Part shown: positions 25,610 to 33,765 of the stretch, in pieces
Position numbering within the stretch: the stretch's first letter is position 1
How the letters are laid out: every line of letters begins with the position of its first letter
DNA from: an uncultured bacterium
GTDB lineage: Bacteria; Actinomycetota; Coriobacteriia; Coriobacteriales; Coriobacteriaceae
Assembly (NCBI GenBank): GCA_905215065.1
Contig: CAJMOF010000004.1
Coordinates: forward strand, 62,001 to 126,000
Length of the DNA: 64,000 bases
Reading direction: 5' to 3'
Made by a program: the position numbers and the translations under genes
Notes under the pieces: model-generated
Database searches by the model: none
Told to the model about the DNA's origin: nothing
What the model saw: the letters and a program-made list of their open reading frames with translations, nothing else

Positions 25610-26417
25610 TGAACACACCCCCGGCACGAAAGCTCACGAGAGCGTAAATCAATACCGATAGACAGCTGGCTGCCACGCCATATCCCAGAAGCGTCAGCTG
25701 GCCCATATCGCTATACCCAAGGGCACATCCGACTCCAAGATACGGCCCCGGAAGAAGGAAAATCCATCGCAAGGATGGTATGGGTGTCTGAAGGAAGGCT
25801 CCGTAGAGCGTCAAGCTCATGACAAATCCAACTATCACCACGGCCCCGCTCAATACAGCGCTGCCCGTTATCCGATAGATGGTCACCGTCTCCAGCGCAA
25901 CCGATATCACCAATACGGCGTTGACTATCATTGCAGGCAAAAATACAGTTAGTATGTTGTGCGAGTAGTTATGCCCTCCACGTATTATGGCTATTGCAAA
26001 AAGAAGAAGGCAAAGCGCGCTATACGCTGCGCCAATTATTAAAGCAGACGAAAATGCATGGGCTAGAGCCCCATAAAAGCGGTTGAGACCTCTTGCCGAA
26101 GAAATTCGGTGCCCCTCTTTATAGCCATGCTCCTGTAAAAGCACCAAACAAACGATGAGTGGAACGAACAGGGATGTACCGGCAAAAGCGCTGCGCGCAA
26201 GGGACTCATCAGGCGCAGAAGGATCGATTGCATTCCAGAGGAAACCAATATCCTCCCCACAAACGCCATAGCCAAAGGCGAGCAACGTTGTTCCGTTTTT
26301 TAGAAAGATGCCGAAGAGAAGGCCGAACGTCAGCATAAGCGCAAGACCAAACTGCGCCGGAAATATCCTGTGCAAACGCATCATATCCGCCTTTATGGGA
26401 TGGATCGCCCGCTTCAT
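25593..26417 (-). CDS. ABC-2 type membrane permease
   Basis: A 274-residue permease with about six helices, beginning with a short basic cytoplasmic segment (MKRAIHPIKADMMRLHR) before FGLALMLTFGLLFGIFL. The pattern, with a large loop after helix 1, matches ABC-2 family exporters. It overlaps the ATPase gene by four bases upstream and the second permease downstream, so all three are translationally coupled. It is probably a heterodimeric channel with its neighbour. Confidence 0.75.
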   Translation of the reverse strand: MKRAIHPIKADMMRLHRIFPAQFGLALMLTFGLLFGIFLKNGTTLLAFGYGVCGEDIGFLWNAIDPSAPDESLARSAFAGTSLFVPLIVCLVLLQEHGYKEGHRISSARGLNRFYGALAHAFSSALIIGAAYSALCLLLFAIAIIRGGHNYSHNILTVFLPAMIVNAVLVISVALETVTIYRITGSAVLSGAVVIVGFVMSLTLYGAFLQTPIPSLRWIFLLPGPYLGVGCALGYSDMGQLTLLGYGVAASCLSVLIYALVSFRAGGVFNGSSD

Positions 26418-27175
26418 AGCGAGACCGCCTTCATCAAGCGCCTGTAATACTCTTTTAGGGACGACGCCTCATCCCTTATGACGTCCATCGATTCCTTTTT
26501 TAGCAGTTCGCCGTCATGAATAAACAGGCAGCTTGTTGCAACCGATGCCAACTCATCCAAATCATGACTAGAGATGAGCATGGTCTTACCCTGCTCTCGA
26601 TTCAATCGACCGATAAGGGCCCATATACTCTCGATGCCCAGCGGATCCAATCCATTTGCCGGCTCATCGAAAATTAGTACGTCGGTGTCGCCCAATAAAG
26701 CCGTAGCTATATCCAGTCGCCGTTTCATTCCCAGAGAAAAACTGCCTACGCTCTTTTTCTCATCGATGTCCAGCCCGACTAGGCTCAAAACGCGAGGAAT
26801 CTCACGTTTCTCATCAAGCCCCCATTCCGCACATCGGATTTGAAGATTCTCAACCGCGCTGAGAGATTGGTATGCTCCGCTGGAATCTGGCACATAGCCG
26901 ACACGCGTCCGCATCAGACCAAGCTCTTTTTTTGATTTGCCTCCAAAGAGCTCCACGCTCCCCGACGATGGCTCACAGAGGCCCAGCACTATTTTAATAA
27001 GCGTGCTTTTACCCGCCCCGTTTGCACCGACAAGGGCACAGAGCTCAGACTGATGCACCTCGAAGGAAACGTCATGCAAAACGTGCCGTTTCCCGTAGCG
27101 TTTTGAAACTTTTGATAGCTTTATCGCCGATGCGTTCATTGGCCTCCCGTTCCGCTTGATAGCAAAACCGCTCAT
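26414..27175 (-). CDS. ABC exporter ATP-binding protein
   Basis: A 253-residue ATPase with Walker A GANGAGKST near residues 49-57, signature SFSLGMKRRL (a divergent LSGGQ, common in ABC-2 exporters of the CcmA/BcrA type) and Walker B VLIFDEPANGLDPLG. It starts at 27175 behind AGAAGGA; a second in-frame ATG at 27139 also has a GGGAGG site, so the first twelve residues are uncertain. It is the first gene of the exporter operon. The promoter region carries a dyad resembling one in front of the nearby DUF2975/XRE pair. Confidence 0.9.
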   Translation of the reverse strand: MSGFAIKRNGRPMNASAIKLSKVSKRYGKRHVLHDVSFEVHQSELCALVGANGAGKSTLIKIVLGLCEPSSGSVELFGGKSKKELGLMRTRVGYVPDSSGAYQSLSAVENLQIRCAEWGLDEKREIPRVLSLVGLDIDEKKSVGSFSLGMKRRLDIATALLGDTDVLIFDEPANGLDPLGIESIWALIGRLNREQGKTMLISSHDLDELASVATSCLFIHDGELLKKESMDVIRDEASSLKEYYRRLMKAVSL

Positions 27176-27210
27176 ATCGTTCCTTCTTTCCTTTATCGTT
27201 TTCCATAGTT

Positions 27211-27242
27211 GTTATTGTTTTTCGATAACTCATATTTGTCAA
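27211..27242 (-). promoter_or_regulatory. Promoter and operator candidate of the ABC exporter
   Basis: A consensus -35 TTGACA is at 27237-27242 on the minus strand. Directly downstream, GTTATCG-N5-CAATAAC (27211-27229) is a dyad with one mismatch placed between the -35 and -10 regions, a classic repressor position. The half site TTATCG also occurs in the dyad at 28239-28272. Confidence 0.5.
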
Positions 27243-27260
27243 GATAATCTAAAAGAAGGA

Positions 27261-27279
27261 ACCCGTGTTAGACACGGGT
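27261..27279 (-). terminator. Terminator of the XRE/DUF2975 unit
   Basis: ACCCGTGT and ACACGGGT form an eight-base stem with a three-base loop, followed on the minus strand by TCCTTCTTTT. Confidence 0.75.
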
Positions 27280-27319
27280 CCCTTCACGCTGATATTTCGT
27301 TTTAGTTGTTCGCCTTAAG

Positions 27320-27649
27320 CTACTCGTCACTCAAATCGACAGCAAAGACTGATGTCGGAAGCGACGCCTCGTTGCCTCCGCCATCCTGCATCTGTCTCAC
27401 GACATTTTTCGCGCGCTCGACAATAAGCTCCTCAAGCTCTTTCTCGCTCACGCGCTGAATAATATCTCCCGGTTGACAATCAAGCTCATCACAGATATCG
27501 AGAAGCGTCTTTAGGCGAATAGCTTTTATCTTTCCGTTTCTAAGCTTTGAAATATTAGCCGGAGTATGCCCCGTCGCCCGAATCAGATCAGCGCTGGTCT
27601 TTCCGGTCTTAAGCAGCTGCGTCTCAAGCTCAATGATGAGATAGCTCAT
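27320..27649 (-). CDS. Small XRE-family transcriptional regulator (YozG-like)
   Basis: A 109-residue DNA-binding protein with a Cro/CI-type HTH at about residues 5-65 (LLKTGKTSADLIRATGHTPA, then NISKLRNGKIKAIRLKTL and LDICDELDCQPGDII). The layout matches the YozG-like regulators usually paired with DUF2975 membrane proteins, as here: it follows the DUF2975 gene by eight bases. The tail (residues 70-109) is acidic and may contact that partner. It may also control the ABC exporter next door, since both promoters have TTATCG-type dyads. That link is inferred. Confidence 0.88.
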   Translation of the reverse strand: MSYLIIELETQLLKTGKTSADLIRATGHTPANISKLRNGKIKAIRLKTLLDICDELDCQPGDIIQRVSEKELEELIVERAKNVVRQMQDGGGNEASLPTSVFAVDLSDE

Positions 27650-27657
27650 GTTTCCTC

Positions 27658-28218
27658 CTACACAAGCTCGTCAGACTGCTCTTGGAGCAGCGAGGCATAA
27701 CTCCAGATCGCCGAGATAAACAAACAGACAACTGCGCCGATAAACGACCCCGCATCAAAGGTAGCGCCTTGGCAAATCTCAATAACGAAGGAATGAGGCA
27801 CGATGTAAAGCTCCAGTCCGCCAATGGTGAGATTGACCGATCCATAGGCACCAACAAGCGAAACCGCGGCGTTAACAGCAAAGGCAAGCGCGAGAACACG
27901 GATAAGCCACACATGCGTCTTGGTAAAGGGCGAGACGCCCCGAGAGATATTACGGCTGATCCCGCACAAAACGACAAGCGAAATACCCACGACGAGTGCC
28001 AGGCACAGTCCGCTTGGGATAACGATGCACCCGCCATTGAGAAGCGTCACGACACCGAAAGAATCGACAGAAGCAACGTTTGTAACCGCACACCAGATCA
28101 CGTAAACAACCAACGCGGCAAAAGCGACGAGCATCCCTGCAAAAACGGCTGTCATGCAAAAACCAAGCTTCCTGATATTTTCGCCCGCCTTGGCCAAACG
28201 CTGAACGCTGTTGGACAT
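27658..28218 (-). CDS. DUF2975-like membrane protein
   Basis: A 186-residue protein with four hydrophobic segments (for example FCMTAVFAGMLVAFAALVVY, then one near residue 70, one near 110 and one near 160), the layout of DUF2975. The conserved polar stretch SRGVSPFTKTHVWLIRVLA between helices 2 and 3 is typical. I place the start at the ATG at 28218 with GAGGGTGAGTG upstream; a longer frame to 28317 has no good site. It forms a two-gene unit with the XRE regulator and probably holds it at the membrane or relays a membrane signal. The family has no proven biochemical activity. Confidence 0.75.
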   Translation of the reverse strand: MSNSVQRLAKAGENIRKLGFCMTAVFAGMLVAFAALVVYVIWCAVTNVASVDSFGVVTLLNGGCIVIPSGLCLALVVGISLVVLCGISRNISRGVSPFTKTHVWLIRVLALAFAVNAAVSLVGAYGSVNLTIGGLELYIVPHSFVIEICQGATFDAGSFIGAVVCLFISAIWSYASLLQEQSDELV

Positions 28219-28238
28219 ACACTCACCCTCATCGACTC

Positions 28239-28272
28239 TATCGTTATTCGAACAGTTTATCGAACAACGATA
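28239..28272 (-). promoter_or_regulatory. Dyad upstream of the DUF2975/XRE unit
   Basis: A 13-base inverted repeat with one mismatch, TATCGTTATTCGA-N8-TCGAACAACGATA, lies about 20 bases ahead of the start codon. It is a likely operator for the XRE protein of the same unit. Confidence 0.5.
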
Positions 28273-28362
28273 TGGATTGCATGCGGAAAGCCCCGCCAGT
28301 GCACATAGGCCATTCACTAATCAGAAGGGGTGAGAGTGGATTTTTGGACACGTATCGAACGA

Positions 28363-28424
28363 GAGTGGATAATCTCCCACTTTGAGGCCGCCACCGGGCC
28401 TAAAACGGGAGATTATCCACGCTC
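28363..28424. repeat. Long hairpin with GAGTGGATAATCTCCC arms
   Basis: Left arm 28363-28378 and right arm 28407-28424 pair over 16 bases with one extra base. A second GAGAGTGGAT occurs just upstream at 28332-28341. It lies beyond the HPt gene end (minus strand) and could end its transcript; no T tract is present. Confidence 0.65.
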
Positions 28425-28448
28425 ATAGTCATCAAGGCTCACAGCCTC

Positions 28449-28805
28449 TTACTCGGCCGCCTCGCGCAGGGCCGACATCGTAGCCGCATATTGCTGCTGC
28501 AGCGCGTGCATTCCCTCGCGAGCGCCGTCAACGGCATCGGCGCCGCGCAGCGCCTCGGTCACCACGACCGCCGGCTCGTACAGATTATCGAATCCCAGGT
28601 TCTGGCTCACGCCCTTGAGCGTGTGAGCTGCCATAAACGCTTCCTTGGCGTCTCCTGCCGCCATGGCGGCCTCCAGCTTGTCCATGCTCTCGTCATCCAA
28701 AAACTTGAGGGCAAAGCGGGCAAGCATCTCCTCGCCCATCAGCCGAGCGCACGCGTCATCATAATTGGCGCCAATCTTCTCATACGCCTCACGCATGGAA
28801 ATCAT
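28449..28805 (-). CDS. HPt (histidine phosphotransfer) domain protein
   Basis: A single-domain, 118-residue phosphorelay intermediate. The phosphorylated His is in AAHTLKGVSQNLGF near residue 61, in the standard four-helix HPt pattern. The AAAGGAG site is ten bases from the ATG at 28805. It lies 24 bases downstream of a gene encoding a receiver domain with an HD-GYP output, so the pair probably exchange phosphate. No hybrid histidine kinase is adjacent, so the donor is elsewhere. Confidence 0.9.
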   Translation of the reverse strand: MISMREAYEKIGANYDDACARLMGEEMLARFALKFLDDESMDKLEAAMAAGDAKEAFMAAHTLKGVSQNLGFDNLYEPAVVVTEALRGADAVDGAREGMHALQQQYAATMSALREAAE

Positions 28806-28829
28806 GGGTTAAAAACTCCTTTGGTCAAA

Positions 28830-30713
28830 CTAAATCGTAGGAAGCGCAACGACCTCAGCAGGGCGCACCAATGTTTCGGCAATACGGTCTTGCACCTCGA
28901 GCAGGCAGTCGAGCAGCAGCGGGTTAAAGGTACCGCACTTACCGTCCAAGATCATCTGGATCGCTTCCTCGTGCGGGATGGCATCCTTGTACACGCGCAC
29001 GCTCGTCAGCGCATCGTACACGTCGGCCACCGAAACCACCTGCGCGGCGATGGGGATATCGTCGCCCTTAAGGCCGTCGGGATAACCCTTGCCGTCCCAA
29101 CGCTCGTGGTGCCAGCGCGCAATCTGGTACGCATATTCCATAAGCGCATTGCCGGCGTGATGGCGGCCCAGTTCGAGCAGCATGTCGGCACCGATCGTGG
29201 TATGCGTCTTCATAATCTCGAATTCCTCGGACGTGAGGCGCCCGGGCTTGTTGAGAATCGCATCGTCAATCGACATCTTGCCGATATCGTGCAGCGCCGA
29301 AGCGAGGGCAATCGTCGAGCGCTCCTCGTTGTCGAGAGAGATGATATCGCTACGCTGGACCAGGCAACCAAGCAACAGCTCGGTCAGCTTCTCGATGTTC
29401 GTAACGTGCCTGCCGCTCTCGCCATTGCGGAGCTCCATGACACCGGCCATGATGTCAATGAGCATGCGGCTGTTCTTGACGCGCTCGTTGTACTGTTGGG
29501 ACAGCAGGCTCGTTAGACGACGCTGTTTGGCGTACAGGCGGATGGTGTTGCTTACACGGCGGCGCACGACACGGGAGTCAAACGGGCGGTTGACATAGTC
29601 CGAGGCACCCAGCTCATACGCGCGCAGCACCACTTCGTCGGAATCTTCGCTCGAGATCATGATGACGGGCAAATTGTCAATATTCGATCGACGCGACAGA
29701 TCGCCTAGCACCTCAAAGCCGTTCATGCCCGGCATGACAATGTCCAGCAGCACGAGCGACAACTCATCGCCATAGCGGTCGACCATGTCGAGCGCCGCGC
29801 GACCGTTATCGGCCTCGAGGATGCAATACTCGTCCTTGAGCATCTCGTTGAGAATGGCTCGGTTCATCTCGGAGTCATCGACAATAAGCACCGTAGGCTT
29901 TTCGCTTTGGAAGGCCTCGATGGATTCGGCATCGGTCACGACTGTACCGGCTTTTGCCTTAGCGCGGCTCAATAATTGGACAGCCTGGCTAACACCCTCA
30001 TCGACCGTTTCGCCATTAATGCGAACGCCACCAACGCATGCCGTCAAGCTAACGCGCTCATGCCCCGGAATAATCGTGGAATGAACGGCATCGGATACTT
30101 GACGCAGGCGACGGGCAAAGTCATCAGAGGGAATATTGGGCATGACGGCCACAAACTTATCGCAGCCAAAACGCACAAGCTCGTCAGTCGAACGAACACC
30201 GCTGCGTATGGCCGTCGCCACGGCACCAAGCGCAAGGTCGCCGGCATGGCGGCCATACGTATCGTTGAAGGCCCTAAAATCATCAAGGTCGATCATGGCC
30301 ACGCCGGCCTGCATACGGGCGCTACGAAGCTTTTCCTCGTAATATCGGCGATTGCGCACGCTCGTCAGCACGTCGGTGTAGACAAGGTCCTCTTCTGCGG
30401 CCTCCCGCTCATCAATCGGACGCACCATCAGCAGAACGTGAGGCTCGCCCTCAACCATCAAAGAGCGCAGGCGAGCGCGGTACTCAACGCCATCGTTGAG
30501 CAGCCGTTCCGACACCTCATCGGAACCCGCCGCCAAGGCTTCAAGACTTGACTGGCGCAGACAGGGACACCGTTCGCCGGCGAGCAAGCAGTTAGGATCG
30601 CCCTTAATCTGATCGAAAGACAGCAAACGCACCACGGGGTAGGTCTTCGCGACACGGGCGACCTCGGCGGCAGCCTCCTCGTCGGTTAGATTGGCCTCGT
30701 GATTATTGAGCAT
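28830..30713 (-). CDS. Degenerate GGDEF - receiver - HD-GYP signalling protein
   Basis: A 627-residue signalling protein. The N-terminal 130 residues look like a PAS-type sensor containing a Cys pair (GERCPC). A GGDEF-like domain follows, but its active site reads FGCDKF near residue 183 instead of GGDEF, so it should not make cyclic di-GMP. A receiver domain begins VLIVDDSEMNR near 273, with the phospho-acceptor in LLDIVMPGMNG. The C-terminal HD-GYP domain has HDIGKM near 474, HHERWDGKGYPDG near 540 and the later ligands, so cyclic di-GMP hydrolysis is plausible. The start ATG at 30713 has AAAGGG upstream; a longer frame to 30818 lacks support. It is cotranscribed with the HPt gene. Confidence 0.9.
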   Translation of the reverse strand: MLNNHEANLTDEEAAAEVARVAKTYPVVRLLSFDQIKGDPNCLLAGERCPCLRQSSLEALAAGSDEVSERLLNDGVEYRARLRSLMVEGEPHVLLMVRPIDEREAAEEDLVYTDVLTSVRNRRYYEEKLRSARMQAGVAMIDLDDFRAFNDTYGRHAGDLALGAVATAIRSGVRSTDELVRFGCDKFVAVMPNIPSDDFARRLRQVSDAVHSTIIPGHERVSLTACVGGVRINGETVDEGVSQAVQLLSRAKAKAGTVVTDAESIEAFQSEKPTVLIVDDSEMNRAILNEMLKDEYCILEADNGRAALDMVDRYGDELSLVLLDIVMPGMNGFEVLGDLSRRSNIDNLPVIMISSEDSDEVVLRAYELGASDYVNRPFDSRVVRRRVSNTIRLYAKQRRLTSLLSQQYNERVKNSRMLIDIMAGVMELRNGESGRHVTNIEKLTELLLGCLVQRSDIISLDNEERSTIALASALHDIGKMSIDDAILNKPGRLTSEEFEIMKTHTTIGADMLLELGRHHAGNALMEYAYQIARWHHERWDGKGYPDGLKGDDIPIAAQVVSVADVYDALTSVRVYKDAIPHEEAIQMILDGKCGTFNPLLLDCLLEVQDRIAETLVRPAEVVALPTI

Positions 30714-30922
30714 AGGGGGCCCTTTCAGTAGTTTTGCTTGGTAGCAGTGGGTGCCAAATGTTACAAGGGTAGCACCTTGTCGATGCAGGTACACACGTGA
30801 ATACCGTTTCTTTTTCATGAGTTGGCGGACGGTAGGGTTGAAGCCGCAGACGTTGGATTTTGAGCACCTTTGTTAACACAGCCGAAACGTCTACGAAAGA
30901 AGCCCGTTTGATGATTCGGCCG

Positions 30923-31732
30923 CTAGAGCCCTAGGACGCCACGGACGGCCTGGGCAGCCGCTGCCGGACGATCGCGCAGCCCGTTATGCGCGCCGGGAAC
31001 TACTGCGAGCGGACAGTCCAAGAGCTCAGCTGCTGTCCTCGTGCCCGCCTCGCGGGGCGTGCCAATCGAGAGCTCGCCCAAAAACACGGCGGCCACCGTT
31101 TTCGATGCGCGGACGCGATCCCAATCGGGAACGCAGGTCATAATGATCCCGTATTCGTTTGCCATAAAGCTGCGGCCGTTGCGCAGGGCATGCTTGGCTT
31201 CCGCCTCGGTTGTCTTGGGAGCTTGAGGATCCGAATCACCGATGGCACTCAGGAAGGCTCTTAATGCCCTCGAGACCTTTCCCGCAGCAATCATCTCGAG
31301 CAAAACCGGGGCCGTGCCCAGGCCAGCGCCCTCGTTTGTCACGGCGGGTTCGTGCAGCATCGCGCGCGAGACAATGGCCGGGTTTGTACGGAGAAGCTCC
31401 AGGGTCACCAGCGTACCGGCGCTGTGCGCGAGGACATTTGCCGGGGCGCCGACATGCTCGATAACGGCCTGCAGGTCGGCGGCCTGGGCGGCGAGGTCGT
31501 AGCGCCCGTCCGCGGCATCGCCGCTCTCGCCGCAACCGCGGCGGTCGTAGGCAATTACGCGATAGCCGCAGGCGAGCTCGCGGGCGATCCCGTCAAAAAA
31601 TGTGCCGTCGACGCAAGCGCCGTGCACGCACACCAAGGCAGGCGCATCCGACGGCACGCCCGGCTCGGCAAACTCGCGACAGGCAATCGTGGTGCCCGCA
31701 TTCTCGACCGTAAAATCCATGTTGTGCCCCAT
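30923..31732 (-). CDS. Alpha/beta hydrolase
   Basis: A 269-residue hydrolase of the alpha/beta fold. The oxyanion motif is VHGACVDG, the nucleophile Ser sits in VLAHSAGTLV (AxSxG rather than GxSxG), and the catalytic His is in PGAHNGLRDRP near the C-terminus. YDRRGCGESGD is typical of the esterase/haloperoxidase group. The ATG at 31732 has AAGGTG eight bases upstream; another ATG follows four codons later. It is a single gene, divergent from the radical SAM gene. The substrate is unknown. Confidence 0.85.
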   Translation of the reverse strand: MGHNMDFTVENAGTTIACREFAEPGVPSDAPALVCVHGACVDGTFFDGIARELACGYRVIAYDRRGCGESGDAADGRYDLAAQAADLQAVIEHVGAPANVLAHSAGTLVTLELLRTNPAIVSRAMLHEPAVTNEGAGLGTAPVLLEMIAAGKVSRALRAFLSAIGDSDPQAPKTTEAEAKHALRNGRSFMANEYGIIMTCVPDWDRVRASKTVAAVFLGELSIGTPREAGTRTAAELLDCPLAVVPGAHNGLRDRPAAAAQAVRGVLGL

Positions 31733-31896
31733 CGTCTTGCACCTTGTTAACGCATTAACTGTACCCAACCGGAAACCTCTCATAGCGCGGACATCGAGGG
31801 CAGCGTGAAAAAACGAAATCTGAAAAGCACAAGCCCGAATCAGACTTTGGCACCGATGCTATGCTTAGGCACAACTGTCCCAAGGAGCATATGCCT

Positions 31897-32673
31897 ATGT
31901 CTACGTTTTTAAATGCCAGCCCCATCTTTGGACCGGTGCGCAGTCGCCGCCTGGGCCTTTCGCTCGGTGTCAACATGATGCCGGCGTCGGGCAAGATCTG
32001 CACGTTCGACTGCATCTACTGCGAGAACGGCCTTAACGCCGAGCGCCCCTGCCATGAGCCGTATAACACGGCCGCCGGGGTGCTCGACGCACTCGAGGCC
32101 AAGCTGCGCGAGATGGCAGCCGAGGGCGAGCTACCCGATGTAATCACCTTCGCCGGCAATGGCGAGCCCACCGCCGCACCGGAGTTTCCGCAGGCTATCG
32201 CCGGCGCCGTCGCACTTCGCGACCAGCTGGCCCCGAACACCAAGATCGCCGTGCTCTCCAACGGCACACGCGCCGACCGCCCCGAGGTGCACGACGCGCT
32301 CATGATGGTCGACGACAACATTCTTAAGCTCGATACCGTCGACCCGGCGTTTATCCAGCTGCTCGACCAGCCCGTTGGCCCCTACGACGTCGAGCACCAG
32401 ATCGAGACGTTCGCGAGCTTTAACGGCCACGTTATTATCCAGACGATCTTTTTGAACGGCGAGTACCAGGGCAAGTCCCTCGATAACACTGGTGAAGCGT
32501 ACGTCGGCCCTTGGCTCGCGGCACTCGAGCGCATTCGCCCGCAGGAGGCGACCATCTACACGGTGGCGCGCGAGACACCGGTCGCCGGCCTTGCCAAAGC
32601 AGCGCCCGTGGTGCTCGACACAATCGCCGCACGCGTGCGCGCGCTCGGCATCCCCTGCCAGGTGAGCTACTAG
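31897..32673 (+). CDS. Radical SAM protein (COG0731-like)
   Basis: A 258-residue Fe-S oxidoreductase. Cysteines 35, 39 and 42 (CTFDCIYC) ligate the 4Fe-4S cluster that cleaves S-adenosylmethionine. FGPVRSRRLGLSLGVNMMP before the cluster and FAGNGEPTAAPEFPQA after it match the COG0731 group. Two ATGs are possible (31891 and 31897); the second has the better distance from AAGGAG. A methionine aminopeptidase gene follows after 74 bases with its own ribosome site. The reaction is not known for this subgroup. Confidence 0.87.
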   Translation: MSTFLNASPIFGPVRSRRLGLSLGVNMMPASGKICTFDCIYCENGLNAERPCHEPYNTAAGVLDALEAKLREMAAEGELPDVITFAGNGEPTAAPEFPQAIAGAVALRDQLAPNTKIAVLSNGTRADRPEVHDALMMVDDNILKLDTVDPAFIQLLDQPVGPYDVEHQIETFASFNGHVIIQTIFLNGEYQGKSLDNTGEAYVGPWLAALERIRPQEATIYTVARETPVAGLAKAAPVVLDTIAARVRALGIPCQVSY

Positions 32674-32747
32674 CAGAACCGCACAGACTACCCGGTACTT
32701 GGCTGATGGGGTGGGCTATACTAGCTGCGAATGAAAGGAAGTTAGCC

Positions 32748-33635
32748 ATGTTTGACAATGGACCCGTGCCCGGCCGCAACGACGCTTGCTGGTGCGGCAG
32801 CGGCAAAAAATATAAGAAATGCCACAGCGCCTTCGACGAGCGCCTCGAGCGCCTGTGGGAAGAGGGCTGGGAGGTTCTGCCCCGCACGCTCTACAAGACG
32901 CCCGCCGATATCGAGGGCATCAAGCGTTCGGCCGCCATCAACGTAGGCGTGCTCGACTACGTGGGCGAGCACATCGCCGCGGGCATGACCACCAACCAGA
33001 TCAACCAGATGATCTACGACTACACCGTCGAGCACGGTGGCACGCCGGCCGACCTCAACTACGAGGGCTATCCCAAGAGCGTGTGCACCTCGATCAACGA
33101 CGTGGTCTGCCACGGTATCCCCTGCGATACGGACGTGCTGCACGAGGGCGACATCATCAACGTGGACTGCTCCACGATCTTGGACGGCTACTTTAGCGAC
33201 TCGAGCCGTATGTTCTGCATCGGCGAAGTCTCGGCCGAGCGCCAGCGCCTGGTCGACGTCACCCGCGCCAGCGTGGAGGCGGGTCTGGCGGCCGTCAAGC
33301 CGTGGCTGCCGCTATCCGTGATGGCCGAGGCCGTGCAAAAGACGGTCGAGGACGCCGGCTTTAGCGTGGTGCGCGAGTACGGCGGACACGGCATCGGTAA
33401 GGAGTTCCACGAGGACCCGTTTGTGGGCTTTACCACCGAGGCGCCCGATGTAGACACCATCATGGCCCCGGGCATGGTCTTTACCATCGAGCCTATGGTC
33501 AATGCCGGAGCGCCCGACATCAAGATTAGCAAGGGTGACGGTTGGTGCGTGCGCACCAAGGACGGCAGCGATTCGGCCCAGTGCGAGGTACAGCTCGTGG
33601 TGACCGAGGACGGCTACGAGCTGCTGAGCTGGTAG
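32748..33635 (+). CDS. map: Type I methionine aminopeptidase with N-terminal SEC-C zinc motif
   Basis: Removes the initiator methionine from nascent proteins. The 295-residue product begins with a SEC-C motif (GRNDACWCGSGKKYKKCH, residues 9-26), a zinc knuckle that may dock on the ribosome or SecA. The pita-bread catalytic domain follows, with metal ligands in NVDCSTILDGYFSDSSR, GGHGIGKEFHEDP, FTIEPM and CEVQLV. The ATG at 32748 follows AAGGAAGTTAGCC. SEC-C-bearing MetAPs are known from Clostridia and Actinobacteria. A clear terminator follows. Confidence 0.95.
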   Translation: MFDNGPVPGRNDACWCGSGKKYKKCHSAFDERLERLWEEGWEVLPRTLYKTPADIEGIKRSAAINVGVLDYVGEHIAAGMTTNQINQMIYDYTVEHGGTPADLNYEGYPKSVCTSINDVVCHGIPCDTDVLHEGDIINVDCSTILDGYFSDSSRMFCIGEVSAERQRLVDVTRASVEAGLAAVKPWLPLSVMAEAVQKTVEDAGFSVVREYGGHGIGKEFHEDPFVGFTTEAPDVDTIMAPGMVFTIEPMVNAGAPDIKISKGDGWCVRTKDGSDSAQCEVQLVVTEDGYELLSW

Positions 33636-33644
33636 CCGTGGATG

Positions 33645-33688
33645 CGCCGGATGCTGACGGGCACGCTCGTCTAGCATCCGGCGTTTTT
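33645..33688 (+). terminator. Rho-independent terminator of map
   Basis: CGCCGGATGCT (33645-33655) pairs with AGCATCCGGCG (33673-33683), followed by five T. Confidence 0.9.
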
Positions 33689-33711
33689 GTTTGAACGTTT
33701 TGCCTGATAAA

Positions 33712-33746
33712 ACCCGCCAAAATAAACCTGTCCCTTTTTGGCGGGT
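33712..33746. repeat. CCTGTCCC-loop hairpin repeat, GGCGGG variant
   Basis: CCCGCCAAAA...TTTTGGCGGG around TAAACCTGTCCCT. Compared with the copies at 42028 and 48750 (CCTGCC/GGCAGG), both arms have changed from a T-A to a C-G pair, which keeps the stem intact. Confidence 0.85.
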
Positions 33747-33765
33747 CAAGCGGAAAGGACTGCTT

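Noticed and set aside
28239..28272. SOS box
   Set aside because: CGAAC occurs twice in the same orientation without a GTTCG partner at the right spacing; the dyad fits an XRE operator better.
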